From the NCBI GenBank assembly GCA_034620365.1, contig JAQGEQ010000125.1, positions 1-64,000 on the forward strand: a DNA stretch of 64,000 nucleotides, given 5' to 3'. Shown here piece after piece: positions 1 through 11,700 of this stretch (position 1 is the first letter of the stretch; each line of letters opens with the position of its first letter). The notes under the pieces are model-generated. The model had not been told where the DNA came from. It was given only the letters and a program-made list of their open reading frames with translations, and made no database searches. Position numbers and translations under genes: made by a program. The DNA is from Pegea sp. RAD2-039 (Eukaryota > Chordata > Thaliacea > Salpida > Salpidae).

Positions 1-165
1 GTTACCTAGCAACAAGCTGTTGGTTACCTAGCAACGAGTTGTTGGTTACCTAGCAACAAGTTGTTGGTTAACTAGCAACAAGTTGTTGGTTACTTAGCAA
101 CAAGTTGTTGGTTACCTAGCAACAAGTTGTTGGTTACTTAGCAACGAGTTATATTATCATGTTAC
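1..165. repeat. 22-bp tandem array with full X-box-like sites (KDM6 intron)
   Basis: About seven copies of a 22-bp unit centred on GTTACCTAGCAAC, which fits the RFX X-box pattern GTNRCC-N-RGYAAC. The array lies in the intron just upstream of the first visible KDM6 exon and is cut by the window edge. Confidence 0.85.
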
Positions 166-190
166 GTTGCTGATCGTTTTTAACTCACAG

Positions 191-3100
191 ACGGAAAGTT
201 TTAAACCTCCTAAATGGTACATGGATAGTAAACAGATGCAAGTGTTGCAAAACCTACGTCATCATAGCGCTGTTCTGACGTCAGCACAGCGATTAGAACT
301 TCAAAACCTCGAACATAACTTCTCTATTATGACGTATCACCAAAAAGTAAATTTAAAATTATCAAAAACATGATTCTAACATCAATTTATTTTTAAAGAA
401 AATGAAAGACCTTTACACCAAACAGCATAACGGAAATGACGTCATCACTACTAACGTCGACACCAAACAAGTGACGTCATCATCAACAACACCCTACGTC
501 ACAACGGCAAATACAAATGGATACCCAGCTAACGGTGAAATGACGTCATCAAGTACATCAATGATGTCATCATCATCTGTCACGATGACGTCACAATCAC
601 CGACAAGTTCTTCGAAATTGACGACAAGTGTAATTGACACACCTCAAGACACTCCATCTAGTGATAGCGGAAGTACAAATGGCGGAAACAGCAAATTATC
701 GCCTGCTACGTCATCACATTGTTCGTTAATCGATTGCGCGTTATCGCCATCGACGTGTGATGACGTCACACCGTTACATCGCGAAGCGTTGATGTTATCT
801 GAGATTTCAGGGCGATCTGTTCCCCCACTTCTCGCTCCTTTAGGTATTCCAGAAACTTTCTCCGCTCTTGACGTCATTACGACTTGTCGGTGAGTGACGT
901 CATCACATCGTGATGATAGTGACGTCATCATTGTTCTTGTTGCAGGAGATTGAATAGTAAAAGTATGAAGAATGATTATTTGTATTTGGATAAATGTCCT
1001 CCTCCTAAAAGACCTCCTAAGCCTCCAGTTATTAAAAATATTGAAGAATTATCTCCTCCTGCTCCAACTATCTACGTGAGTTTTATCAGTTTAGGGACTT
1101 CTAGCAACTTTTTGGGTCTTCTAGCAACATTTTTAAGGCTTCTAGCAACTTTTTGGGACTTCTAGCAACTTTTTGGGGCTTTTAGCAACTTTTTGGGACT
1201 TCTAGCAACTTTTTGGGGCTTCTAGCAACATTTTTGAGGCTTCTAGCAACTTTTTGGGCCTTCTAGCAACTTTTTGGGGCTTCTAGCAACTTTTTGGGGC
1301 TTTTAGCAACTTTTTGGGGCTTCTAGCAACTTTTTGGGGCTTCTAGCAACTTTTTGGGGCTTCTAGCAACTTTTTGGGGCTTCTAGCAACTTTTTGGGGC
1401 TTCTAGCAACTTTTTGGGGCTTCTAGCAACTTTTTGGGGCTTCTAGCAACTTTTTGGGGCTTCTAGCAACTTTTTGGGGCTTCTAGCAACTTTTTGGGGG
1501 CTTCTAGCAACTTTTTGGGGCTTCTAGCAACTTTTTGGGGCTTCTAGCAACTTTTTGGGGGCTTCTAGCAACTTTTTGGGGCTTCTGGCAACTTCTTGGA
1601 GCTTCTAGCAACTTTTTGGGGCTTCTAGCAACTTTTTGGGCCTTCTAGCAACTTTTTGGGGCTTCTAGCAACTTTTTGGGACTTCTAGCAACTTTTTGGG
1701 GCTTCTAGTAACTTTTTGGGACTTCTGGCAACTTTTTGGGGCTTCTGGCAACTTCTTGGAGCTTCTAGCAACTTTTTGGGGCTTCTAGCAACTTTTTGGG
1801 CCTTCTAGCAACTTTTTGGGGCTTCTAGCAACTTTTTGGGACTTCTAGCAACTTTTTGGGGCTTCTAGTAACTTTTTGGGACTTCTGGCAACTTTTTGGG
1901 GCTTCTGGCAACTTCTTGGAGCTTCTAGCAACTTTTTGGGGCTTCTAGCAACTTTTTGGGGCTTCTAGCAACTTTTTGGGGCTTTTAGCAACTTTTTGGG
2001 GCTTCTAGCAACTTTTTGGGGCTTCTAGCAACTTTTTGGGGCTTCTAGCAACTTTTTGGGGCTTCTAGCAACTTTTTGGGGACTTTTAACAACTTTTTGG
2101 GGCTTCTAGCAACTTTATTAGGAACTTATCGACTTTTGAGGGTCAATAGACATCACTTTTAAGGATTCATAAAAAAGATTTCAGATTTTTTAGATGGATT
2201 TTATTTTCTCGACTTTTTTCGGTTTAGCAAATTTTTTCAACTACTTATTTTAGTTTCATTTTTTAATTTGTTTGTTAATCAACTAATTAATAATTAATTT
2301 TTTTTTAATAATTAAATTGTTTTGATCATTATTATTTTAAACAGTTGGAAAATAAAAAAGAAGCAATGTCGCGCGCGCTTGCAGACTTTTGTGTTAATCC
2401 AAGAAACCCTGTAACTGTCATACGAGGACTAGCTGCTGCTCTTAAGCTTGATTTAGGGCTTTTTTCTACTAAAACATTAGTTGAAAGTAACCCTGAATGT
2501 TCAGTCGAAGTTCGAACACAAGTAACTTGAAAAACATTTTCAATTTTTATCTAAAATTTACATTTTTTTGTTTTGAAACTTTGTTTTGGATATTTACGAT
2601 AAATATTTGGAAACATTAAATTGTTGAAAATTCAAATTTCTGCTTTTTTAAGAACACAAAATTTCTAAAACATTAAAAACTTACTTTTTAAAATAATTTT
2701 TGTAATAATTAAATTTCTTAACAATTTTTTTTTTCAGTTACAACAACCTTCAGATGAAAATTGGGATTCGACCGGAACTTATCAGGTTTGGAGATGTGAA
2801 AGTTCCCGATCTTACACAAGTATCGCAAAATACGCCCAATACCAAGCATCTGATTTTCAAGAAGCATTAAGAGTAAGTCTGTTGCCTAGTAACCATGTTT
2901 GTTCGCTGGTAACCATGCCTGTTCCCTAGTAACCATGTTTGTTCACTAGTAACCATATCTGTTGCCTAGTAACCATGTCTGTTGCCTAGTAACCATATCT
3001 GTTGCCTAGTAACCACGTCTGTTCCCTAGTAACCATGTCTGTTGCCTAGTAACCATGTCTGTTCCCTAGTAACTATGTTTGTTGCCTAGTAACCATATCT

Positions 3101-5016
3101 GTTGCCTAGTAACCACGTCTGTTCCCTAGTAACCTTGTCTGTTCCCTAGTAACCTTGTCTGTTCCCTAGTAACCTCGTTTGTTGCCTAGTAACCGCGTTT
3201 AATACTTTCTTTTCATGATTATTTGTAAGACTTTTTTTGACTTTTTAGGAAGATGATGCAAAGAGGTCTTCATCTTCGAATCCTTCGGGAGGAGGTCGGA
3301 GTTATTCATCACAAAGAAACATTTACAAAGATACGACTCCCGACTCCTCACCGACATCAAGCGGATGTTTGAAGTTATCTAGTGGTCAAAATAGAAGAAA
3401 AAGTTTTAAAACAATTAAATTTGGAACAAATATTGATTTATCAAATGAGAAGAAATGGAAAGCACAGTTACAAGAACTTGCCAAATTACCTTGGTTATTC
3501 AGGGTAAGTTTTAATTGAGAGAAAATCCCCGAAACTAAAAGTAATTTATTAAAATGTTTGTAGTTGGTGTCAGCTGGTAATATGTTAAGTCATGTTGGTC
3601 ATAATATACTTGGAATGAACACAATTCAATTATATATGAAAGTACCTGGATCCAGAACCCCTGGTCATCAAGAAAATAATAATTTCTCAGCAATAAATAT
3701 TAATATTGGACCTGGTGACTGTGAATGGTATGCTGTACCTGAAGAATACTGGGGAGAAATTGACAATTTATGTCAACAGTAAGTTACTAGTTACTTGCCA
3801 ATACGTTGTCATGGTGATGGTTAGCATAGTGATGGTTAGCATAGTGATGGTTAGCATAGTGATGGTTAGCATAGTGATGGTTAGCATAGTGATGGTTGTC
3901 ATGGTGATGGTTAGCATGGTGATGGTTGTCATGGTGGTGGTTGTCATGATGATGGTTGTCATGATGATGGTTGTCATGATGATGGTTGTCATGGTGATGG
4001 CTGTCATGGTGATGGTTGTTATCGTGGTGGTTGTCATGTGATGATTCATGATATGTTGTTTACAGGCATGGAATTAATTATTTATCCGGTTCTTGGTGGC
4101 CTGTATTAGATGATTTGTTCAACGCAAATATTCCAGTTTATCGTTTCATTCAAAAACCTGGAGATTTGGTTTGGTTAAATGCTGGAACCGTACATTGGGT
4201 ACAAGCAGTTGTAAGTTCCACTTTCTATCTAGTGTTGATGACGTCACAAAATTTGTTCAATTATCGCGGTTTCGATAAAACAATTCTATTTCAAAAAAAA
4301 ATTATAATTTAGAATTATAACTTAAGCTAACTGATGACGTCACAGGGTTGGTGTAACAACATCGCGTGGAATGTGGGACTTGTATCGGCGTTTCAATATC
4401 AGATGTCGATTGAAAGATATGAATGGAATAAATTAAGAGGATATAAATCAATTGTTCCTCTTGTTCATCTTACTTGGAGTATGGCAAGACATGTTCGAAT
4501 ATCCGATCATCGTCTATTTAAAATGATGAAGTAAGTGCTTGATGACGTCATCAACGCCATCATGACGTCATTACATCTTCAGAACTTGTATGATGAGAAC
4601 TTTATGGCAATGTCAACGAACCTTGGATAGTTTAAAAGAATTTAACATCGATGTAATCTGGTATGGACGTAACGACAGCGAAGTCTCGCACTATTGTGAA
4701 GTTTGTGAGGTATGACGTCATCAGCGCGTCACATCGCGATACATGACGTCATGTTATTACAGACAGAAGTATTCAATTTATTGTTCGTCCGCCGATCCAG
4801 TGAAGATCTACAAACTCATTTAGTTCATTGTCTCGATTGCGCGCGATCTATCGCTCCTCATCTTAAAGACTTCGTCATTTTAAATCAATACCACACGGAA
4901 GATCTGATGAAGATCTACGATATGTTTACACTGGTGAGTAGTGACGTCATCATCTTCAAATTTCCATGACGTCATCGTCTCTTTCACAGGCGATACCTCG
5001 TAAAGCGAAAACATGA
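191..5016 (+). CDS. KDM6: KDM6 (UTX/JMJD3) histone H3K27 demethylase, 3' part
   Basis: Nuclear JmjC dioxygenase that removes H3K27 methylation. Twelve phase-consistent exons: 191-346, 399-889, 946-1075, 2345-2521, 2738-2872, 3249-3503, 3564-3778, 4066-4210, 4346-4530, 4583-4709, 4763-4933, 4990-5016 (737 residues seen). The first exon matches the UTX linker after the TPR region ([16 protein letters not shown]). The exon at 946 carries LDKCPPP and the one at 2345 [20 protein letters not shown]. The JmjC domain has the Fe(II) ligands HQE in PGHQENNNF and the distal His in [10 protein letters not shown]. The C-terminal zinc module keeps four Cys (HYCEVC, VHCLDC). The TPR N-terminus lies outside the window. 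The exon at 399-889 is rich in Ser/Thr and in TGACGTCA words read as MTSS or NDVI. The TGA stop is the first triplet of a TGACGTCA copy. Confidence 0.96.
1086..2118. repeat. 20-bp minisatellite (CTTCTAGCAACTTTTTGGGG) filling a KDM6 intron
   Basis: About fifty near-identical 20-bp units, each with a TAGCAAC half-site. A variant pair of units recurs at 1581, 1741 and 1901, exactly 160 bp (8 units) apart, so blocks of eight have been copied as a group. Confidence 0.95.
2874..3205. repeat. 20-bp array of full X-box-like sites in a KDM6 intron
   Basis: About sixteen units of the type GTTGCCTAGTAACCATGTCT. GTTGCC-T-AGTAAC fits GTNRCC-N-RGYAAC completely. The array starts right at the 5' splice site of the exon ending at 2872. 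Confidence 0.92.
3795..4036. repeat. 15-bp array (ATGGTGATGGTTGTC type) in a KDM6 intron
   Basis: Tandem 15-bp units fill the intron between the exons ending at 3778 and starting at 4066. Because 15 is a multiple of three, open frames appear on both strands. They are repeat artefacts. Confidence 0.9.
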
Positions 5017-5470
5017 CGTCATCATGTAACGACAACTGAAGCATCTACTGAAACTATTTTCATCAAATGAGGAAATAAAATGACGATTCATCTAGAGAGT
5101 GGATGACGTCATCACTATGCAATTAAGAACGATAACTTTTCGACTATGACGTCATTGCTGATGATCGTGACGTCAGCAAATCTTTTTTTTGTCGTCGGCA
5201 AATTTATTTATGATCTTCTGAACCATCATGTGACAAACAACAACTTTTTCCTCCTTCAAAAATTTCTTTTTTTTTTTGTTGTTTTTTTGTTTGTTGTTTT
5301 TGTTTGTTTATATTATTTAATAAATTTCCACAGAGGTCTCAAGGAATTTCACTTTTCTTCATTTTTTGTTCATTCATCAAAATTTTAGGTTTTTAAAAAA
5401 AATTAATCTTCAATAAAAAAAGTTTTTCAAAAAAACTCCTAAAAATGGAAGATTTCACAGAAAAAGGTCC
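5017..5470 (+). other. KDM6 3' untranslated region
   Basis: Follows the KDM6 stop. Holds several TGACGTCA copies up to about 5175, an AATAAA at 5074-5079, then T-rich DNA. No coding potential seen. Confidence 0.6.
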
Positions 5471-5689
5471 TTACCCTTAAAAAGGTCCCTTCATTAAATA
5501 AAGGGGGCTGAAAACCTGAGAGAGGCAGCTAGTTTTAAGGGGGCTGAAGTTATGGGGCTGAAATCTAAATTAGAAAATAACAATTTTGAAATAAAGTTTC
5601 AAAAGATGAGAAAACGAGAAATATTTTGATAATATTATTATAAGGGGGCAACTTGTTAGATTATAGATTGCAATCAAGACGGTTTCTGA

Positions 5690-6370
5690 ATAAATATCGA
5701 CACCTTTTTCGTGATTTCGTAAAACTATTTGAAAATAATAATTTCATCTTAATTTAAACGGTTTCTTTCGTCAACAAAACTGAATAAAATTTCTAATCCT
5801 AAGAAGCTGAGACGATGTTTGTAACTATCGTATTTAATATTAAGTTTCCTACAAACCAATCTCGTAAATGTGGCCTGAACAGATTCGATTTTTTGATATC
5901 ACTAACTTGATATGGCATCCATGCACTGACATTGTATTCAAGAATTGGACGTACGTACAATTTGAAAAGATTGATAAAAAAACACGGGTCATTAGAATTA
6001 AAGGTCTTTATAATAAGGTAGACAAGGTTGATTGATTTTCCAAAGATTTTGGAATTATAATTGTGTCATTTAAAGTCAGATGATAGAGTAATGCCAAGGT
6101 CTAGGACCGAAGATACTCGTTGAATAATAAGTCTATTGATGGAGTATTGGTTCAAGGAATTTACAGCTGGCTTACAAGAAAAAGTTATAAGTTCAGACTT
6201 TGTCGGCTGGATTCTGAGCTGCCAATTTGCAGACCAGTCTTCTACCGTGTGTAGTGCAGTTTGAAGTTTTGAAGGATTACAAGATAATAGCTTGATATCA
6301 TCTGCATACGCAAACACTCTGACATCATCTACTGCAAGGTGTAAAGCAGAAGATAAAAGCACCAGTCGCG
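5690..6370 (-). mobile_element. Degenerate LINE reverse-transcriptase fragment
   Basis: The minus strand encodes the FAYADDIKLL catalytic motif of reverse transcriptase (6066-6362), followed downstream by LYVRPILEYNVSAW and a short tail typical of non-LTR retrotransposon ORF2. A frameshift separates the two parts and there is no start of the element, so this is a dead 5'-truncated copy. A shorter relative lies at 24290-24420. Confidence 0.85.
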
Positions 6371-7180
6371 TTATCGAGAAACTACTATGGAGTTATCGAC
6401 GACAAAAACAAATATTAAGATGCTTTGTGTTGCCCGGATGTCACTATATGTGAGACGAAAAAACCTCTCTTACTAAGTAATGAGATTGTGATGAGTGCCA
6501 GGTGAGCCTACTCTGTAGGCAATATTATGGAAAGAGTTAAAGTTGATTTTAGAGACCCTATTGTATACATTTATCTAATTTATTTACATTTTTCGTTTTA
6601 TAAATAAAAGAATTTGAGATAAAAACTATTTTTTTCTGTTATCCGTCATTTTTATTACAATTTGTTCAAATAAATTTGCCAGTTGTTTTGGCATCAGTTG
6701 AGATTAGTGTAGCAACGGTTACGACAGTCTCTTTTTGGTAAACCTAGTATAGATTAGAATAAGATTCTGTTCAAATAAGTTTATTCTGTAACTGTAACAA
6801 CCAGTTTTCTTGTGAGTATTACTAAGAATGTTTATTTCTTGTCGTTTTACATTGACAACTTTTTCTTTCATTTTCCTAAAGAAAATTCCATTACGGTAAT
6901 TAGCTGCCCGGTAACTAGGTGCCCGGTAACTAGGTGCTCGGTAACTAGGTGACCAGTAACTAGGTGACCAGTAACTAGGCGCTCGGAGAAATGTAGCGTG
7001 GACCGTTTGTTAGTCGTCTTTACAATTTGAATAAAGCTCTCTTAAACATTCACTATCATTACAATCACTGTTTTAGGTCACTGTCCCAGGTGACTGCCCC
7101 AGGTCACTGTCTAAGGTCACTATCTATTATCAATATATATTGTCACTGTCCTAGGTCACTGTCCTAAGATTTGTGGAATG
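6370..7180. repeat. Spacer with two short tandem repeats
   Basis: Mostly unremarkable AT-rich DNA. Around 6895-6985 a 15-bp unit (GGTAACTAGGTGCYC) repeats about six times, and at 7070-7165 a GGTCACTGTCCTA-type unit repeats. No gene seen. Confidence 0.6.
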
Positions 7181-8723
7181 GTATTAGGTGGAGCTGTCAA
7201 ATCAGCTTACTATTGGTAAGCAGTTCATCTAGGACAGAAAAGTCTGACCTCTACAACCTGTTGAGCTTGATATCACTGTCCCAGGCTACTGGACCGCGTC
7301 AGCGAACAGCGTGGGGTAGTTAGCCAATTCTTTCACGCAGAGTAGCAACAAAAATATCTTTAAAACTTGAAGAACTATATTTTATTTCCTTTTCTATTCT
7401 TTATAAATTTTATTTTAATATTCGTTACTTTATTATTTACTAAATAATTGAAGTAAATTGAAAAATTAATTTCTTTTAATTCCGACCAAATTTGCAAATA
7501 TTTCAAATACTACAATCAAAGCCATGAATGCTTGAAGTGTATGTATATGTCAACCAACATATACTTTCGTCTAACAATTCTTTAGCGATATAGGAAGAAG
7601 ACGACACTTCTGTCTGGTTATAAGTGGTCAAGTATATGAGTTGCCTTCGCTAAGACACAAAGATATCTTGAACTTGATAACAATAAAAATTTTTAATCTT
7701 TATAAATATAAATAATTTATCTTTAAATAAAACTCTTTTAATCACCTTTCACCTTTGTAAAAATCAAATAAAAAATATTGCCAAATTTAAAGAATATTAA
7801 GTTTAGAAAATCTACACTGAAAAAAAGTAATAAAAATATAGACTACAAATAGATTCATTAGGAAATATTTATGATTAAGAAATACTAATTAAATTATATA
7901 AAGCAAAACACTAATCAATCTTAAAGCCGATTACTAAATCCAATAGTATGTCTTGTTGATAATTGTAGAAATTATTAACGTAAAAAATTAATGTTTGAAA
8001 ATAAGTTTATTTTTTTTTACGACTATTAGTAACGTTGCCGAATATAATATTTTATTGCTTAGTTTAAAAATTGTTTACTGATTTTTTAAAATAATTAATT
8101 AAACAATTAAGGACATTTTAAATTTTTTTAATTTTGTAACGATAAAGTTAACCAACAAAATTTGTAATTAAATCAATAACTTATCTACAAATTGAATTGA
8201 AAAGCAAAAAAAAACTTAATGTCGACAAATATGTAGAATAATTACAAAACTTTTAAATCAATTTTTTTAAATTGAAATCAAATTTATACTAATTGAAAAA
8301 AAAAATAATTTAATAAACAGATTTAATTTCGAAATAAATTAAAAAATTTTTTCGTCACTAGTGGCTACTATGGAAGCTATTCTTAACGAATATTCTACTT
8401 TTTTAATAAATCCAAATATTTTTGTTCAAATTTTAAATCAATAATTATTTTATTTAATAAAGTTCACTGTAAAATGTTTTTAGTAATTTAAAATTATTAT
8501 TTAATTTAAAGAATGTCTTTTTTATTCGAAGGGTAATTTGGTTTTAAACTTAGATTTGATTTTAAATAATTTAAAACCTTTAATAATTATTAATTAAATT
8601 TTATTTAAACAATTTAATAAATATTTTTATTTATTTCAATGAATGCTATCTAGAAGAAGTTCAAAATCAAATTATTTGTTTTCAGTTTCAAATTTTTTTA
8701 ATTTTTTTTAATTTTTTAACAAA
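7180..8723. other. AT-rich intergenic region upstream of DAW1
   Basis: No ORF, RNA gene or repeat that I can support. TGACGTCA is absent here. Confidence 0.6.
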
Positions 8724-11700
8724 ATGAGACTAAAAAGGTTTTTGATTAGATATTATCCACCAGGTAAATTTCCTTCCAAATAAAATTACAAATAAAACAT
8801 AATTAGATCCAAAATTCTTAAAATTATCTTTTTTTCAGGATTAATTCTTGAATATGAGCAAGGAGGACAAATAAAGACCAAATCTCATGATTTATTGGAC
8901 CTATCAGCTCAATCTGACCCTAAGACTGTGGCTCAAAGTCTGGCCCAGAAGGACCCTTTAATATCTTCCACAAAAATTGATCAAGTTGCTACTTTAATTG
9001 AAAGTAAAGTTAAAAAAATTTTCGTTTTTTTGGTTTAAATTTCTTGTTTTTTAGAGCTTCAGCAGAAATTAGAAATGCCTTCTTCAGATGAACATCAATT
9101 TTATCTTTTCAAAGTTCTTAGGGCTCATATTTTGCCACTTACAAATATTGCTTTTAATAAATCAGGCTCAAGGTTTGTATGAGTTTGAAAATAAATAAAA
9201 TTTGTTTCATAAAAACTACAAATTTAAAGTTCAAAATAAAGCTTATTAAAAAAAATTATATTTCTGATATCTTCCCATCTCTTCTTATGAAGACGCAAAC
9301 ATGACTTCATCTTCTAATTATTCTGATCTTCAAACTCTCTACCAACTTGTCTCAGAGCTACATCAGTTCATTCTGATATCTTCCATCTTTTCTTATGAAG
9401 ATTCAAATATGACTTAATCTTCTAATTAATCTGATCTTCAAACTCTCTACCAACTTGTCTCAGAGTTACATCAGTTCATTCTGATATCTTCCATCTCTTC
9501 TTATGAAGACGCAAACATGACTTCTTCTTCTAATTATTCTGATCTTCAAACTTTCTACCAACTAGTCTCAGAGTTACATCAGTTCATTCTGATATCTTCC
9601 ATCTTTTCTTATGAAGATTCAAATATGACTTAATCTTCTAATTATTCTGATCTTCAAACTTTCTACCAACTAGTCTCAGAGTTACATCAGTTCATTCTGA
9701 TATCTTCCATCTTTTCTTATGAAGATTCAAATATGACTTAATCTTCTAATTATTCTGATCTTCAAACTTTCTACCAACTTGTCTCAGAGTTACATCAGTT
9801 CATTCTGATATCTTCCATCTTTTCTTATGAAGATTCAAATATGACTTAATCTTCTAATTAATCTGATCTTCAAACTCTCTACCAACTTGTCTCAGAGTTA
9901 CATCAGTTCATTCTGATATCTTCCATCTCTTCTTATGAAGACACAAACATGACTTCTTCTTCTAATTATTCTGATCTTCAAACTTTCTACCAACTAGTCT
10001 CAGAGTTACATCAGTTCATTCTGATATCTTCCCATCTCTGCTTATGAAGACGCAAACATGACTTCATCTTCAAATTATTCTGATCTTCAAACTCTCTACC
10101 AACTTGTCTCAGGGTTACATCAGTTCATTCTGATATCTTCCATCTTTTCTTATGAAGATTCAAATATGACTTAATCTTCTAATTAATCTGATCTTCAAAC
10201 TCTCTACCAACTTGTCTCAGAGTTACATCAGTTCATTCTGATATCTTCCATCTCTTCTTATGAAGACGCAAACATGACTTCTTCTTCTAATTATTCTGAT
10301 CTTCAAACTTTCTACCAACTAGTCTCAGAGTTACATCAGTTCATTCTGATATCTTCCCATCTCTGCTTATGAAGACGCAAACATGACTTCATCTTCAAAT
10401 TATTCTGATCTTCAAACTCTCTACCAACTTGTCTCAGGGTTACATCAGTTCATTCTGATATCTTCCATCTTTTCTTATGAAGATTCAAATATGACTTAAT
10501 CTTCTAATTAATCTGATCTTCAAACTCTCTACCAACTTGTCTCAGAGTTACATCAGTTCATTCTGATATCTTCCATCTCTTCTTATGAAGACGCAAACAT
10601 GACTTCTTCTTCTAATTATTCTGATCTTCAAACTTTCTACCAACTAGTCTCAGAGTTACATCAGTTCATTCTGATATCTTCCTATCTCTGCTTATGAAGA
10701 CGCAAACATGACTTCATCTTCAAATTATTCTGATCTTCAAACTCTCTACCAACTTGTCTCAGGGTTACATCAGTTCATTCTGATATCTTCCATCTTTTCT
10801 TATGAAGATTCAAATATGACTTAATCTTCTAATTAATCTGATCTTCAAACTCTCTACCAACTTGTCTCAGAGTTACATCAGTTCATTCTGATATCTTCCA
10901 TCTCTTCTTATGAAGACGCAAACATGACTTCTTCTTCTAATTATTCTGATCTTCAAACTTTCTACCAACTAGTCTCAGAGTTACATCAGTTCATTCTGAT
11001 ATCTTCCCATCTCTGCTTATGAAGACGCAAACATGACTTCATCTTCAAATTATTCTGATCTTCAAACTCTCTACCAACTTGTCTCAGGGTTACATCAGTT
11101 CATTCTGATATCTTCCATCTTTTCTTATGAAGATTCAAATATGACTTAATCTTCTAATTAATCTGATCTTCAAACTCTCTACCAACTTGTCTCAGAGTTA
11201 CATCAGTTCATTCTGATATCTTCCATCTCTTCTTATGAAGACGCAAACATGACTTCTTCTTCTAATTATTCTGATCTTCAAACTTTCTACCAACTAGTCT
11301 CAGAGTTACATCAGTTCATTCTGATATCTTCCTATCTCTGCTTATGAAGAGCGCAAACATGACTTCATCTTCAAATTATTCTGATCTTCAAACTCTCTAC
11401 CAACTTGTCTCAGGGTTACATCAGTTCATTCTGATATCTTCCATCTTTTCTTATGAAGATTCAAATATGACTTAATCTTCTAATTAATCTGATCTTCAAA
11501 CTCTCTACCAACTTGTCTCAGAGTTACATCAGTTCATTCTGATATCTTCCATCTCTTCTTATGAAGACGCAAACATGACTTCTTCTTCTAATTATTCTGA
11601 TCTTCAAACTTTCTACCAACTAGTCTCAGAGTTACATCAGTTCATTCTGATATCTTCCCATCTCTGCTTATGAAGACGCAAACATGACTTCATCTTCAAA

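Noticed and set aside
3706-4049. ORFs of about 100 codons (MVSIV / TMLTI repeats) on both strands
   Set aside because: The 15-bp array in a KDM6 intron.
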